This document shows positions 17,356-26,050 of a stretch of 64,000 nt of DNA, piece by piece (positions within the stretch are counted from its first letter, which is position 1; each line of letters starts with the position of its first letter). The notes beneath the pieces were generated by a model. That model searched no databases, had not been told where the DNA came from, and was given only the letters and a program-made list of their open reading frames with translations. The DNA lies in the NCBI RefSeq assembly GCF_020166105.1, contig NZ_JAIUJY010000002.1:558001-622000 (forward strand). The letters run 5' to 3'. This stretch comes from Blastococcus sp. LR1 (lineage in GTDB: Bacteria; Actinomycetota; Actinomycetes; Mycobacteriales; Geodermatophilaceae). The position numbers and the translations under genes were made by a program.

Positions 17356-18351
17356 GTGGTGAGCCCAGATCCGTCCTCCCCGCGTCTGCACGTGGTCACC
17401 GGCAAGGGCGGGACGGGCAAGACGACCGTCGCGGCCGCGCTCGCCCTGGCGCTGGCGGCCGACGGCCGCTCGGTGCTCCTGGTGGAGACCGAGGGCCGGC
17501 AGGGCATCGCGCAGCTGTTCGACACCCCGCCGCTCCCCTACGAGGAGCGCCGCGTGGCCGTCGCCCGCGGTGGCGGCGAGGTCAAGGCGCTCGCGATCGA
17601 CGTCGAGGAGGCGCTCCTGGACTACCTCGACATGTTCTACAACCTGCGGCGGGCCGGCCGGGCGCTGCGCAAGATGGGCGCGATCGACTTCGCCACCGCC
17701 ATCGCGCCGGGCCTCCGCGACGTGCTGATCACCGGGAAGATCAAGGAGGCGGTCACCCGCCGCCACGACGGCCGCCAGGTCTACGACGCCGTCGTCGTCG
17801 ACGCCCCGCCGACCGGCCGCATCACCCGCTTCCTCGGCGTCACCGGCGAGATGGCGCAGCTGGCCCGCTCGGGCCCCATCAAGACGCAGAGCGACGGCGT
17901 GATGGCCGTGCTCCGCTCCCCGCAGACGGCGGTGCACCTCGTGACCATCCTCGAGGACATGCCGGTGCAGGAGACCGCCGACGCGATCGCAGAGCTCACC
18001 GCTGCCGGCCTGCCCATCGGCTCGGTGTTCGTCAACCTGGCGGCCGACCCGGTGCTGCCGGCCGACGCGCTGTCCCGGGCGGCTGCCGGGGAGCTGACCG
18101 GCGCCGACCTGACGCCGGCGCTGACCGCCGCGCACCTGCCGGGCGCCGAGGAGATCGCCGGCGCGCTGGCCGCCGAGGTGATCGAGCACGCTCGCCGCTG
18201 GGCGTCCCAGGACGCGCTCCGCGCGGAGGTCGAGGCGCTCGGCCGTCCGACCGTCGAGCTGCCGCTGCTGCCCGGCCCCATGGACGTCGGCTGCCTGTTC
18301 GAGCTGGCCGGCCGGCTCGAGGACCACCTGGGCGCGGGGGTCCCGGCGTGA
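17356..18351 (+). CDS. ArsA/Get3-like ATPase, first of a pair (BagA-like)
   Basis: A 331-residue SIMIBI ATPase of the ArsA/Get3 class. The deviant Walker A is GKGGTGKTT with the signature Lys17. Switch II reads [11 protein letters not shown], and NLAADP marks the base-binding region. No arsenite-binding cysteine triplet is visible, so it is not an arsenite pump. The pair corresponds to M. tuberculosis Rv3679/Rv3680, reported to form a hetero-complex related to guided entry of tail-anchored proteins. The start may be the GTG at 17356 or 17359, behind a TACGCT -10-like box only a few bases upstream, suggesting a leaderless mRNA. It overlaps the second ATPase by 4 bases. Confidence 0.88.
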   Translation: MVSPDPSSPRLHVVTGKGGTGKTTVAAALALALAADGRSVLLVETEGRQGIAQLFDTPPLPYEERRVAVARGGGEVKALAIDVEEALLDYLDMFYNLRRAGRALRKMGAIDFATAIAPGLRDVLITGKIKEAVTRRHDGRQVYDAVVVDAPPTGRITRFLGVTGEMAQLARSGPIKTQSDGVMAVLRSPQTAVHLVTILEDMPVQETADAIAELTAAGLPIGSVFVNLAADPVLPADALSRAAAGELTGADLTPALTAAHLPGAEEIAGALAAEVIEHARRWASQDALRAEVEALGRPTVELPLLPGPMDVGCLFELAGRLEDHLGAGVPA

Positions 18352-19535
18352 CCGCTCCGCGACAGGCGCCGGCGATGGACCTCGACCAGCTGATCCGCGA
18401 CCCGGAGACCCGCATCGTCGTCTGCTGCGGCGCCGGTGGGGTGGGCAAGACGACCAGCTCGGCGGCGCTCGCGCTCGCCGCGGCGGAGGCGGGGCGCACC
18501 GTCGTCGTCCTCACCATCGACCCGGCCCGGCGGCTGGCCCAGTCGCTCGGCCTGGTGGAGCTGGACAACGAGCCGCGGCGGGTGGACGTCCCCGGGGCAC
18601 CGGGCGAACTGCACGCGATGATGCTGGACATGAAGCGGACGTTCGACGACGTCGTGTCCGCGCACTCCACGCCGGAGCGGGCCCAGCAGATCCTGGACAA
18701 CCCCTTCTACCAGGCACTCTCGTCGTCCTTCTCCGGGACGCAGGAGTACATGGCGATGGAGAAGCTCGGCCAGCTGCGCGCCAGCGACCAGTGGGACCTG
18801 ATCATCGTGGACACCCCGCCGTCGCGGTCCGCGCTGGACTTCCTCGACGCCCCGAACCGCATGGGCCGCTTCCTCGACGGCACCATGATCCGGCTGCTCA
18901 CCGCCCCGAGCCGGGCCGGCTTCAAGTTCGCCAGCGCCGGTTTCCTGCTGTTCAGCCGGATCGTCAGCAAGATCCTGGGCGGCCAGCTGCTGCGCGACAT
19001 CTCGGCGTTCGTGGCGGCGCTGGACACGATGTTCGGCGGCTTCCGCGAACGGGCGACCGCCACCTACGAGCTGCTGCGACGCCCGGGGACCTGGTTCGTC
19101 GTGGTGGCCGCACCGGAGCCGGACGCGCTGCGCGAGGCCTCGTACTTCGTCGACCGGCTCTCCGCCGAGGGCATGCCGCTGGCCGGGCTGGTGGTCAACC
19201 GCACCCACCCGCCGATGACGACGGCACTGTCGGCCACCAGGGCCGAGGGGGCCGCCGAGGAGGTGGCCGAGTCCGGCGGCGCGGGCGCCGAGCTGGCCGC
19301 CGCCGCCCTGCGCGTGCACGCCGGCCGGATGCAGGTGGCCGCCCGCGAGCAGCACCTGGCCGACCGCTTCACCAGCGCCCACCCGGAGGTCGCCGTGCGC
19401 ACGGTGCCGGCGGCCGCGGGCGACGTCCACGACCTGGACGGGCTGCGGGTGATGGCCGAGGCGCTGACCGGACGGGATGCCGACACGCCCACGGGGACCC
19501 CCCGGACCCGCATCCTTCCCGCGCGCCGCGGCTGA
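18348..19535 (+). CDS. ArsA/Get3-like ATPase, second of a pair (BagB-like)
   Basis: A 395-residue partner ATPase. The P-loop is [20 protein letters not shown]. Position 29, where deviant Walker A motifs have the signature lysine, is alanine. Switch II is [18 protein letters not shown] and VVVNRTHPP is the base-contact loop. A hydrophobic groove-like region ([21 protein letters not shown]) could bind membrane-protein segments, as in Get3. GTG 18348 overlaps the stop of the first gene; earlier codons in frame run through that gene. The last ~20 residues are Thr/Arg-rich and variable. Confidence 0.88.
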   Translation: MTAPRQAPAMDLDQLIRDPETRIVVCCGAGGVGKTTSSAALALAAAEAGRTVVVLTIDPARRLAQSLGLVELDNEPRRVDVPGAPGELHAMMLDMKRTFDDVVSAHSTPERAQQILDNPFYQALSSSFSGTQEYMAMEKLGQLRASDQWDLIIVDTPPSRSALDFLDAPNRMGRFLDGTMIRLLTAPSRAGFKFASAGFLLFSRIVSKILGGQLLRDISAFVAALDTMFGGFRERATATYELLRRPGTWFVVVAAPEPDALREASYFVDRLSAEGMPLAGLVVNRTHPPMTTALSATRAEGAAEEVAESGGAGAELAAAALRVHAGRMQVAAREQHLADRFTSAHPEVAVRTVPAAAGDVHDLDGLRVMAEALTGRDADTPTGTPRTRILPARRG

Positions 19536-19575
19536 GCGGGGCTGCGAACGCCGCGCGCGTAATACCCTGGCCGCG

Positions 19576-21906
19576 ATGTCGGAGAACGCGCGCGTCAAGA
19601 GCCGTCTGCTCGCCAAGCTCGCCGCGACCATCGTGGTCGCAGGCATGCTCATGGCGGGCCTCCTGCTGCCCTGGGTCGGGGGCACGGGCGTCATCGCACG
19701 CAACTCCGCGTCGCTCCTCGACGCCCTGCCGGTGGAGCTGACGGACGAGACCCCGGCCGGCAACACCCGCGTCCTGGCCGCCGACGGCTCGCTGATCACC
19801 AACATCTACCGGAACAACCGCACCCCGCTGCCTCCGGACCAGATCGCCCCGATCATGAAGCGGGCGCTGGTCGACATCGAGGACTCGCGCTTCTACGACC
19901 ACAACGGGCTCGACGTGCAGGGCACGTTCCGCGCCCTGGCCACGAACCTGGCCGCCGGGAGCGTCCGCGAGGGCGGGTCCACGATCACGCAGCAGCTGGT
20001 CAAGCAGACCCTCCTGCAGACGGCGACGACCCAGGCCGAGCGGGACGCGGCGATCGAGCAGGACGGCGTCGAGGGCCTCTCCCGGAAGCTGCGCGAGGCC
20101 CGGCTGGCCCTCGCCCTGGAGGAGACCTACTCCAAGGACGAGATCCTCACCCGGTACCTGAACATCGTGTACTTCGGTCAGGGCGCGTACGGCATCCAGG
20201 CCGCGGCCCAGCGCTACTTCAGCACCAACGCCGTCGACCTCACGCTGCCGCAGGCGGCGATGCTGGCCGGCCTGGTGCAGAGCCCGACCAACGACGACCC
20301 GATCACCAACCCGGAGAACGCGCAGATCCGGCGCAACCAGGTCCTGCAGCGGATGTTCGACCTGAAGCACATCACCCAGCAGGAACTGGGCGACATCTCC
20401 GCCCAGCCGGTCCAGGTCGCGCCCGGCCTGGCGCCGCCCAACGGGTGCATCGACGCCTCGCTGGGCGCCTTCTTCTGCGACTACATGTACAGCTACCTCA
20501 CCGGGACGCTGAAGCTCACCGCCTCCGAGATCGACAGCGGTGGCCTCACCATCCAGACCACCCTGCGGCCGGACATGCAGGCGGCCGGCGACCAGGCGGT
20601 GCTGAACACCCTGGCCCTGGGCGATCAGCTGATCGGCACCTACACGGCGGTGGAGCCGAACACCGGCAAGGTGCTGGCGATGTCGAACAACCGGCGGTAC
20701 GGCTGCACCGAGGACGACTGCGAATCCGTGAACCTCAACGTCGTCCCCACCAAGGGCGCCGGTTCGACGTTCAAGGTGTTCACCGCTGCCGCCGCGCTGG
20801 AGCAGGGCTACTCCAAGTACTTCACGCTCACCACCGGGCCCCGCTACACCTCGCGCATCTACAAGGACGGCAACAAGCCCTACAGCGTCCCGAACGCGGG
20901 CAACTACCCCGGCACGCTGGACATGGAGAAGGCCCTCTACATGTCCTCCAACACCTACTTCCTGGCGCTGGAGGACAGGCTCGGATCGGTCGAGGGCCCG
21001 GTTCGGATGGCCGAGCGGATGGGCATGAACTTCGACTACGCGGCCACCCAGTACCCCGCCGACCAGATCATCGAGGAGAACCGGGGCTCGTTCACCTTCG
21101 GCACCGACGGCGTGAGCCCGCTCGACCTGGCCAGCGCCTACTCGACCCTGGCGGCCAGCGGGACCCAGTGCGACCCCACCCCCGTGACCGCCATCCTCGA
21201 CCGGAACGGGAAGCCGCTGACCCGGGACGGCGAGCCGGTCGTCCGAGAGGACAACTGCACGCCCGAGGCGATCCCGTCCGGCGTGGCGACCACCCTCAAC
21301 CAGATGCTGCGCAAGGACGTCGAGCCCGGGTTCCGTGGACAGACCGGCTCCCGCGCCTACGTCCCGGGCCACCAGATCGCCGGCAAGACCGGAACGACGA
21401 ACGACAACAACTCGGTGGCGTTCGTCGGCTACACGCCGCAGTACAGCGCCAGCGTCCTCGTGTGGCAGACCGCCGCCGGCAGGAGCGTCGGCGGCTTCGG
21501 CGGCGGCAAGGGCGCGACCATCTGGAACGACGCGATGGAGCCGATCCTCCGCGGCCAGCCGATGGTGCCCTTCCCGCCGGAGGACGAGGAGGTCGCCGAG
21601 GGCGACACCGAGGTCGTTCCCAGCTGCTCCTCGGTCTCGGCCTGCGAGACCGCCCTCGAGGAGGCCGGGTTCGAGCACTCCGTGCGCGAGGTCGACAGCG
21701 CCGAGCCCGAGGGCACGCTGCTCGGCACGTCTCCGCGGTCCGGCACGCGCGCGAGCGCCGGCTCGACGGTCAGCATCCAGGTGAGCAACGGCGCCGAGGT
21801 GGCCCCGGCTCCCGCCCCCGAGCCGCCGGCCGACCCGAACGCGCCGCCCCCGCCCCCCGGCGGGGACGTCCCCCCGCCCGGCCCGCCGGAGCAGCCCACC
21901 GGGTGA
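19576..21906 (+). CDS. ponA2: Bifunctional penicillin-binding protein (class A PBP, PonA2-like)
   Basis: A 776-residue peptidoglycan synthase. After a single N-terminal membrane anchor, the GT51 glycosyltransferase region includes VDIEDSRFYDHNGLD and EGGSTITQQLVKQ. The transpeptidase has STFK (Ser397-Lys400), SSN (457-459) and KTGT (604-607). A PASTA-like domain (VVPSCSSVSACETALEEAGF onward, about 683-745) and a Pro-rich tail follow. The combination matches PonA2 (Rv3682). In mycobacteria whiB4 separates the ATPase pair from ponA2; here only 40 bases intervene, with TAATAC (19560-19565) as a probable -10. Confidence 0.93.
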   Translation: MSENARVKSRLLAKLAATIVVAGMLMAGLLLPWVGGTGVIARNSASLLDALPVELTDETPAGNTRVLAADGSLITNIYRNNRTPLPPDQIAPIMKRALVDIEDSRFYDHNGLDVQGTFRALATNLAAGSVREGGSTITQQLVKQTLLQTATTQAERDAAIEQDGVEGLSRKLREARLALALEETYSKDEILTRYLNIVYFGQGAYGIQAAAQRYFSTNAVDLTLPQAAMLAGLVQSPTNDDPITNPENAQIRRNQVLQRMFDLKHITQQELGDISAQPVQVAPGLAPPNGCIDASLGAFFCDYMYSYLTGTLKLTASEIDSGGLTIQTTLRPDMQAAGDQAVLNTLALGDQLIGTYTAVEPNTGKVLAMSNNRRYGCTEDDCESVNLNVVPTKGAGSTFKVFTAAAALEQGYSKYFTLTTGPRYTSRIYKDGNKPYSVPNAGNYPGTLDMEKALYMSSNTYFLALEDRLGSVEGPVRMAERMGMNFDYAATQYPADQIIEENRGSFTFGTDGVSPLDLASAYSTLAASGTQCDPTPVTAILDRNGKPLTRDGEPVVREDNCTPEAIPSGVATTLNQMLRKDVEPGFRGQTGSRAYVPGHQIAGKTGTTNDNNSVAFVGYTPQYSASVLVWQTAAGRSVGGFGGGKGATIWNDAMEPILRGQPMVPFPPEDEEVAEGDTEVVPSCSSVSACETALEEAGFEHSVREVDSAEPEGTLLGTSPRSGTRASAGSTVSIQVSNGAEVAPAPAPEPPADPNAPPPPPGGDVPPPGPPEQPTG

Positions 21907-21915
21907 CCCGCGGGC

Positions 21916-22368
21916 TCAGCCCAGCTGGCGACGGACCTCCGCGGCCACCCGCGAGCCCTCGGCCCGGCCGGCGACGGCCCCGTTCGCCGCACCCATGACC
22001 TTGCCCATGTCCTTCATGCCGGACGCCCCGGTCCGCGTGATGACGTCGGCGACGATGGCGGCCAGGTCGGCGTCCTCGAGCTGGGCCGGCAGGTAGGTCG
22101 CGAGGACCTCGCCCTCCGCCTGCTCGCGGGCGGCCTGCTCGGCCCGGCCAGCCGAGCCGAACGCCTCGGCGGCCTCCCGGCGCTTCTTGGCCTCGCGGCG
22201 GAGCACCGCCTGCACCTCGTCGTCGCTGAGCTCGCGGGCCTCCTTGCCCGAGACCTCCTCCGCGCTGACCGCGGCGAGCACCATGCGCAGCGTGGCGGTG
22301 CGCAGCTCGTCACGGGCCTTCATGGCGGTGGTCAGGTCGGAGCGCAGCTGAACCTTCAAGTCGGACAC
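21916..22368 (-). CDS. GatB/YqeY domain protein
   Basis: A 150-residue all-helical YqeY-type protein related to the tRNA-binding C-terminal domain of the amidotransferase GatB. Typical elements are LRSDLTTAMKARDELRTATLRMVLAAV and the conserved end ASGMKDMGKVMGAANGAVAG. The free-standing protein has no settled function, though tRNA binding is presumed. GTG 22368. It is convergent with ponA2 (9-base gap) and divergent from the metallophosphoesterase. Confidence 0.88.
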   Translation of the reverse strand: MSDLKVQLRSDLTTAMKARDELRTATLRMVLAAVSAEEVSGKEARELSDDEVQAVLRREAKKRREAAEAFGSAGRAEQAAREQAEGEVLATYLPAQLEDADLAAIVADVITRTGASGMKDMGKVMGAANGAVAGRAEGSRVAAEVRRQLG

Positions 22369-22421
22369 GTGCTCCAGCCTGACATGCGTCCGTCCCGGCC
22401 CGCGCCCGTAGGCTTCCCCGC

Positions 22422-23333
22422 GTGCGCTGGTACACCGCCGTCCCCACCGCCGCCGTCGCCTCAGGCGCGGCGGTGACCGCCTACGCGAGCCTCTACGAGC
22501 GGACCCGCTGGACGCTGCGCCGGTTCGACGTCCCGGTGCTGGCGCCGGGATCGGCGCCCCTGCGGATCCTGCAGATCTCCGACCTGCACATGACCGCGGG
22601 GCAGCGGAGCAAGCAGGAGTGGGTGGCCGGGCTGGCCGAGCTCGAGCCGGATCTGGTCATCAACAGCGGCGACAACCTGGCCGGCTTCGACGCCGTCCCC
22701 GGCACGCTGCGCGCCCTGGACCCGCTGATGGACTTCCCGGGCGCCTTCGTCCTGGCCAGCAACGACTACTACGCGCCGCGGCCGAAGAACCCGCTCAAGT
22801 ACTTCCGCACCGAGCACAAGCGGGTGCACGGCGACGAGCTCCCCTGGCGCGACCTCCGCGACGGGATGACCGCGCGCGGCTGGCTGGACCTGACCAACGC
22901 CGCGGGCGAGCTGACCGTCGGCGGACGGCGGATCGTGTTCGCCGGCGTGGACGACTCGCACCTGAAGCGGGACCGGTACGACGTCGTCGCCGGCCCGGCC
23001 GACCCGACCGCGGACCTCCGCCTCGGGCTGGCGCACTCCCCCGAACCCCGGGTGCTCGACCGGTTCGCCGCCGACGGCTACGACCTGCTGCTGTGCGGGC
23101 ACACCCACGGCGGTCAGCTGCGCATCCCGTTCTACGGGGCGCTGGTCACCAACTGCGGGATCGACCGCGACCGGGTGCGCTGGCTGCACCGCTGGAGCGA
23201 GCCCACTCCCGCGCACCCGGCCGGGACCTGGCTGCACATCTCGGCCGGCCTCGGGACCAGCCCCTACGCCCCGGTGCGGTTCGCCTGCCCGCCCGAGGCG
23301 ACGCTGCTGACGCTGACTCCGCGACCGTCCTGA
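22422..23333 (+). CDS. Membrane-associated metallophosphoesterase
   Basis: A 303-residue calcineurin-like phosphoesterase. Metal-binding motifs are ISDLHM (about residues 53-58), NSGDN, a SND variant of the GNH motif in ASNDYYAPRPKNP, and CGHTHGGQ near the C-terminus. The family in this locus (Rv3683) commonly has the SND form. An N-terminal hydrophobic segment (VPTAAVASGAAVTAYASLY) suggests membrane association. Substrate unknown; YkuE-like relatives act on lipid-linked phosphates. GTG 22422. Confidence 0.87.
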   Translation: MRWYTAVPTAAVASGAAVTAYASLYERTRWTLRRFDVPVLAPGSAPLRILQISDLHMTAGQRSKQEWVAGLAELEPDLVINSGDNLAGFDAVPGTLRALDPLMDFPGAFVLASNDYYAPRPKNPLKYFRTEHKRVHGDELPWRDLRDGMTARGWLDLTNAAGELTVGGRRIVFAGVDDSHLKRDRYDVVAGPADPTADLRLGLAHSPEPRVLDRFAADGYDLLLCGHTHGGQLRIPFYGALVTNCGIDRDRVRWLHRWSEPTPAHPAGTWLHISAGLGTSPYAPVRFACPPEATLLTLTPRPS

Positions 23334-23381
23334 CCCGCCGCCGGGCAGCGGCGAGCGGAGCGCTAGACTCGTCGGGCACCT

Positions 23382-23455
23382 CGGGGTGTGGCGCAGCTTG
23401 GTAGCGCGCGTCGTTCGGGACGACGAGGCCGCAGGTTCAAATCCTGTCACCCCGA
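23382..23455 (+). tRNA. tRNA-Pro (anticodon CGG)
   Basis: The cloverleaf folds by eye. The acceptor stem is CGGGGTG/CACCCCG and the D arm is GCGC-AGCTTGGTA-GCGC. The anticodon stem CGTCG/CGACG encloses TTCGGGA, giving anticodon CGG for proline CCG codons. The T arm is CAGG-TTCAAAT-CCTG. No CCA is encoded. A strong hairpin follows at 23463-23492. Confidence 0.95.
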
Positions 23456-23462
23456 CCCTCTC

Positions 23463-23492
23463 CTCAGGGGCCGCCAGATGGCGGCCCCTGAG
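23463..23492 (+). terminator. Terminator hairpin after tRNA-Pro
   Basis: CTCAGGGGCCGCC (23463-23475), loop AGAT, and the exact complement (23480-23492) form a 13-bp stem 8 bases after the tRNA. It also precedes the CNNM gene, which must therefore have its own promoter at about 23493-23546. Confidence 0.75.
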
Positions 23493-23546
23493 CCGTTTCC
23501 GGGCTCACAGGTTGGGCCGGTCCCGGTCCGGGCACCCGCACCGTCG

Positions 23547-24902
23547 ATGACCGAATGGCTGCTCCTCCTCGCCGCTGTCCTGCTGACGGCGTTCACCGGG
23601 TTCTTCGTCGCCGCGGAGTTCTCGCTCACCACCGTCGACCGCGGTCGCGCCGAGCAGGCCGCCGCCTCGGGTGACCGGCGCGGGAAGGGCGTCGTCCGGG
23701 CGCTGGGCTCGCTGTCGACCCAGCTCTCCGCCGCGCAGTTCGGCATCACGGTCACCACCCTGGTCGTGGGCTACCTGGCCGAGCCGGCCATCGGCCAGCT
23801 GCTGCGCGGCCCGCTGGAAGGCCTCGGGCTGACCGGCGGCTCGGCCACCGCCGTCTCCTACGGCCTGGCCATCGCGCTGGCGACGACGCTGCAGATGCTG
23901 CTCGGCGAGCTGGGGCCCAAGAACCTGGCCATCGCCAACCCGCTGGCCGTGGCCGGCTTCGTCGCGCCGGGGATGCGCGCCTTCACCCGCGTCACCGGCC
24001 CCGTGGTGGGCAGCCTGCAGCGGCTGGCCAACGCGATCGTGCAGCGGCTGGGCTTCGAGCCGCGGGAGGAGCTGGACACCGCCCGCGACGCCGACGAGCT
24101 CGCCGCCGTCGCCCGCCGCTCCGCGGAGGAGGGCGACCTCTCCCCCATCGCCGCCCGGTTGCTCCAGCGCTCGCTGAAGCTCGGCACGAAGTTCGCCACC
24201 GACGTGATGACGCCGCGCACGCAGCTGTGGACGCTGCGGGCCAGCGCCACCGCCGCCGACGTCATCGCCGCCGCTGTGGAGTCGGGCAACTCCCGCTTCC
24301 CGGTCTACGGCTCGGACCTCGACGAGGTGACCGGCATCGTGCACGTGAAGCACGCGGTCGCCGTCCCGGAGGCCGAGCGGGGCGTGCGCACCGCCGGCGA
24401 GCTGGCCGTGCCGGTGCTCGCCGTCCCCTCGTCGATGCAGCTGGAGCGGCTGCTGGACCTGCTGCGGGACCAGGGCCTCCAGCTGGCCCTCGTGGTCGAC
24501 GAGTGGGGCGCCACGCACGGCGTGGTCACCCTGGAGGACATCGTGGAGGAGCTGGTCGGGGAGATCGCCGACGAGACCGACCGGCCGCTGCGCGCGCTGC
24601 GCCGGGTGGACGCCGACACGTGGGTCCTCTCCGGGCTGCTGCGTCCCGACGAGGTGCACGACCGCACGGGCATCGCCGTCCCCGAGGGCCGCTACGAGAC
24701 GCTGGCCGGCTTCCTCACCGACCGGCTCCAGCGGCTGCCCGAGGAAGGGGACGTCGTCCGCGTCGACGGCGTCGAGCTCACCGTCGAGACCGTGGAGGGG
24801 CGCCGGGTCGCACGCGTCGTGTCCCGCCGGGTGCCCGACCCGCCGGACGACGACGACGACGCCGCCGACGCCCTTGCTACCCGCGAGGAGGTGTCGGCGT
24901 GA
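23547..24902 (+). CDS. CNNM/CorC-type transporter (HlyC/CorC family), first of a pair
   Basis: A 451-residue membrane protein of the 'hemolysin C/CorC' family. It has a CNNM (DUF21) domain with about four membrane segments, beginning TEWLLLLAAVLLTAFTGFFVAAEFSL and including LLGELGPKNLAIANP. This is followed by two CBS domains (about 215-340, including FPVYGSDLDEVTGIVHVKHA and LALVVDEWGATHGVVTLEDIVEELVGEI) and a C-terminal CorC_HlyC domain. Relatives export Mg2+ or Co2+; the hemolysin name is historical. ATG 23547 gives the family N-terminus. It overlaps the second copy by 4 bases. Confidence 0.88.
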   Translation: MTEWLLLLAAVLLTAFTGFFVAAEFSLTTVDRGRAEQAAASGDRRGKGVVRALGSLSTQLSAAQFGITVTTLVVGYLAEPAIGQLLRGPLEGLGLTGGSATAVSYGLAIALATTLQMLLGELGPKNLAIANPLAVAGFVAPGMRAFTRVTGPVVGSLQRLANAIVQRLGFEPREELDTARDADELAAVARRSAEEGDLSPIAARLLQRSLKLGTKFATDVMTPRTQLWTLRASATAADVIAAAVESGNSRFPVYGSDLDEVTGIVHVKHAVAVPEAERGVRTAGELAVPVLAVPSSMQLERLLDLLRDQGLQLALVVDEWGATHGVVTLEDIVEELVGEIADETDRPLRALRRVDADTWVLSGLLRPDEVHDRTGIAVPEGRYETLAGFLTDRLQRLPEEGDVVRVDGVELTVETVEGRRVARVVSRRVPDPPDDDDDAADALATREEVSA

Positions 24903-26008
24903 GCGTCGTGAGCCTGCTGATCCTGGTCGCCCTGCTCCTGGGCAACGCGTTCTTCGTCGCCGCGGAGTTCGCGCTCGTCTCCGCCCGCGCCGCGCAGATC
25001 GAGGCGCGCGCTGCCGACGGTTCGCCGCGCGCGGTCAAGACGCTGGCCGCCATGCGCAACGTCTCGCAGATGATGGCCGGCGCGCAGCTGGGCATCACGC
25101 TGTGCTCGCTCGGTCTCGGCGCCGTCGGCGAGCCGGCGGTGGCCCACCTGATCGAGGTCCCGCTGCACGCGGCGGGCGTGCCGGACGCGCTGCTGCACCC
25201 GATCTCGTTGGCGATCGCGCTCTCGCTGGTCACCGTGCTGCACATGGTGATCGGCGAGATGGTGCCGAAGAACATCACGCTGGCGGGGCCGGACCGCGCC
25301 GCACTGGTGCTGGGGCCGCCGCTGGCGGTGATGGTGCGGGTGCTCAAGCCGTTCATCTGGTTCTTCAACACCATCGCCAACGGCTTCGTGCGGCTGTTCG
25401 GGGTGCAGCCCACCGACGAGGTCGCGGCGAGCTTCGACGAGACCGAGATCCGCTCGATGGTCACCCAGTCGCAGCGCGAGGGGATCCTCGGGAGCGAGAT
25501 GAGCGAGCTGGCGGCCGGCGCGCTGTCCTTCGAGGACAACGACCTCTCCTCGGTGCTGCTGCCGCTGGAGAAGCTGGTGACCGTGCCGCGCAGCATCACG
25601 CCGCGGGAGCTGGAGGCCACCGTGGCCGAGTTCGGGTTCAGCCGGTACCCGGTGCGCGGCGAGGACGGCGACCTGGTCGGCTTCGTGCACGTGAAGGACG
25701 TGCTCGACGTGCCGGCCGAGCGCCGCGACTCCCCCCTCCCCGACCGCGACGTGCTCCCCTTCGTCGAGCTCCGCGCCGGCGAGGCGCTGCCCGAGGTGCT
25801 GGCCGCGATGCGCAAGGCCGGTGCGCACCTGGGCCTGGTGCGGGACGACGGCCGGGTCCGCGGGGTGGTGGCGCTCGAGGACGTCCTGGAGCAGCTGATC
25901 GGAGACGTCCGGGACGCCGCTGCCGAACGCCGTCGGGTGGACCGGCGCGACGACCGGACACCGGCCGAGGTCGCCGCCGCCTCGGGTGCGGGCGCCGGCG
26001 GGCGGTGA
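24899..26008 (+). CDS. CNNM/CorC-type transporter, second of a pair (lacks CorC_HlyC domain)
   Basis: A 369-residue paralogue of the preceding protein. The CNNM domain starts VSVVSLLILVALLLGNAFFVAAEFAL and includes MVIGEMVPKNITLAGP. Two CBS domains follow (FSRYPVRGEDGDLVGFVHVKDV and LGLVRDDGRVRGVVALEDVLEQLIGDV). It stops soon after the CBS pair with a charged tail, so it lacks the extra C-terminal domain of the first copy. The tandem arrangement suggests a heteromeric transporter or a duplicated regulator. The GTG start overlaps the upstream TGA. Confidence 0.87.
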   Translation: MSVVSLLILVALLLGNAFFVAAEFALVSARAAQIEARAADGSPRAVKTLAAMRNVSQMMAGAQLGITLCSLGLGAVGEPAVAHLIEVPLHAAGVPDALLHPISLAIALSLVTVLHMVIGEMVPKNITLAGPDRAALVLGPPLAVMVRVLKPFIWFFNTIANGFVRLFGVQPTDEVAASFDETEIRSMVTQSQREGILGSEMSELAAGALSFEDNDLSSVLLPLEKLVTVPRSITPRELEATVAEFGFSRYPVRGEDGDLVGFVHVKDVLDVPAERRDSPLPDRDVLPFVELRAGEALPEVLAAMRKAGAHLGLVRDDGRVRGVVALEDVLEQLIGDVRDAAAERRRVDRRDDRTPAEVAAASGAGAGGR

Positions 26009-26031
26009 CCGGCCTCCTCCGGGAGGGCCGG
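26009..26031. terminator. Short hairpin between convergent genes
   Basis: CCGGCCTCC (26009-26017) pairs with GGGAGGGCCGG (26021-26031) apart from a bulged G. It lies directly after the CNNM stop and 19 bases before the end of the convergent MFS gene. Confidence 0.45.
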
Positions 26032-26050
26032 CCACCGCCGTGGGGTGCCG

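Noticed and set aside
17356-19535. ArsA-like ATPases as an arsenite efflux system
   Set aside because: No ArsB/Acr3, ArsR or ArsC is nearby and no arsenite-binding cysteine cluster is visible. The pair matches the Rv3679/Rv3680 type.
23547-26008. Hemolysin-family annotation as toxins
   Set aside because: CNNM plus CBS architecture marks ion transporters; the hemolysin name is historical and nothing indicates a cytolytic role.
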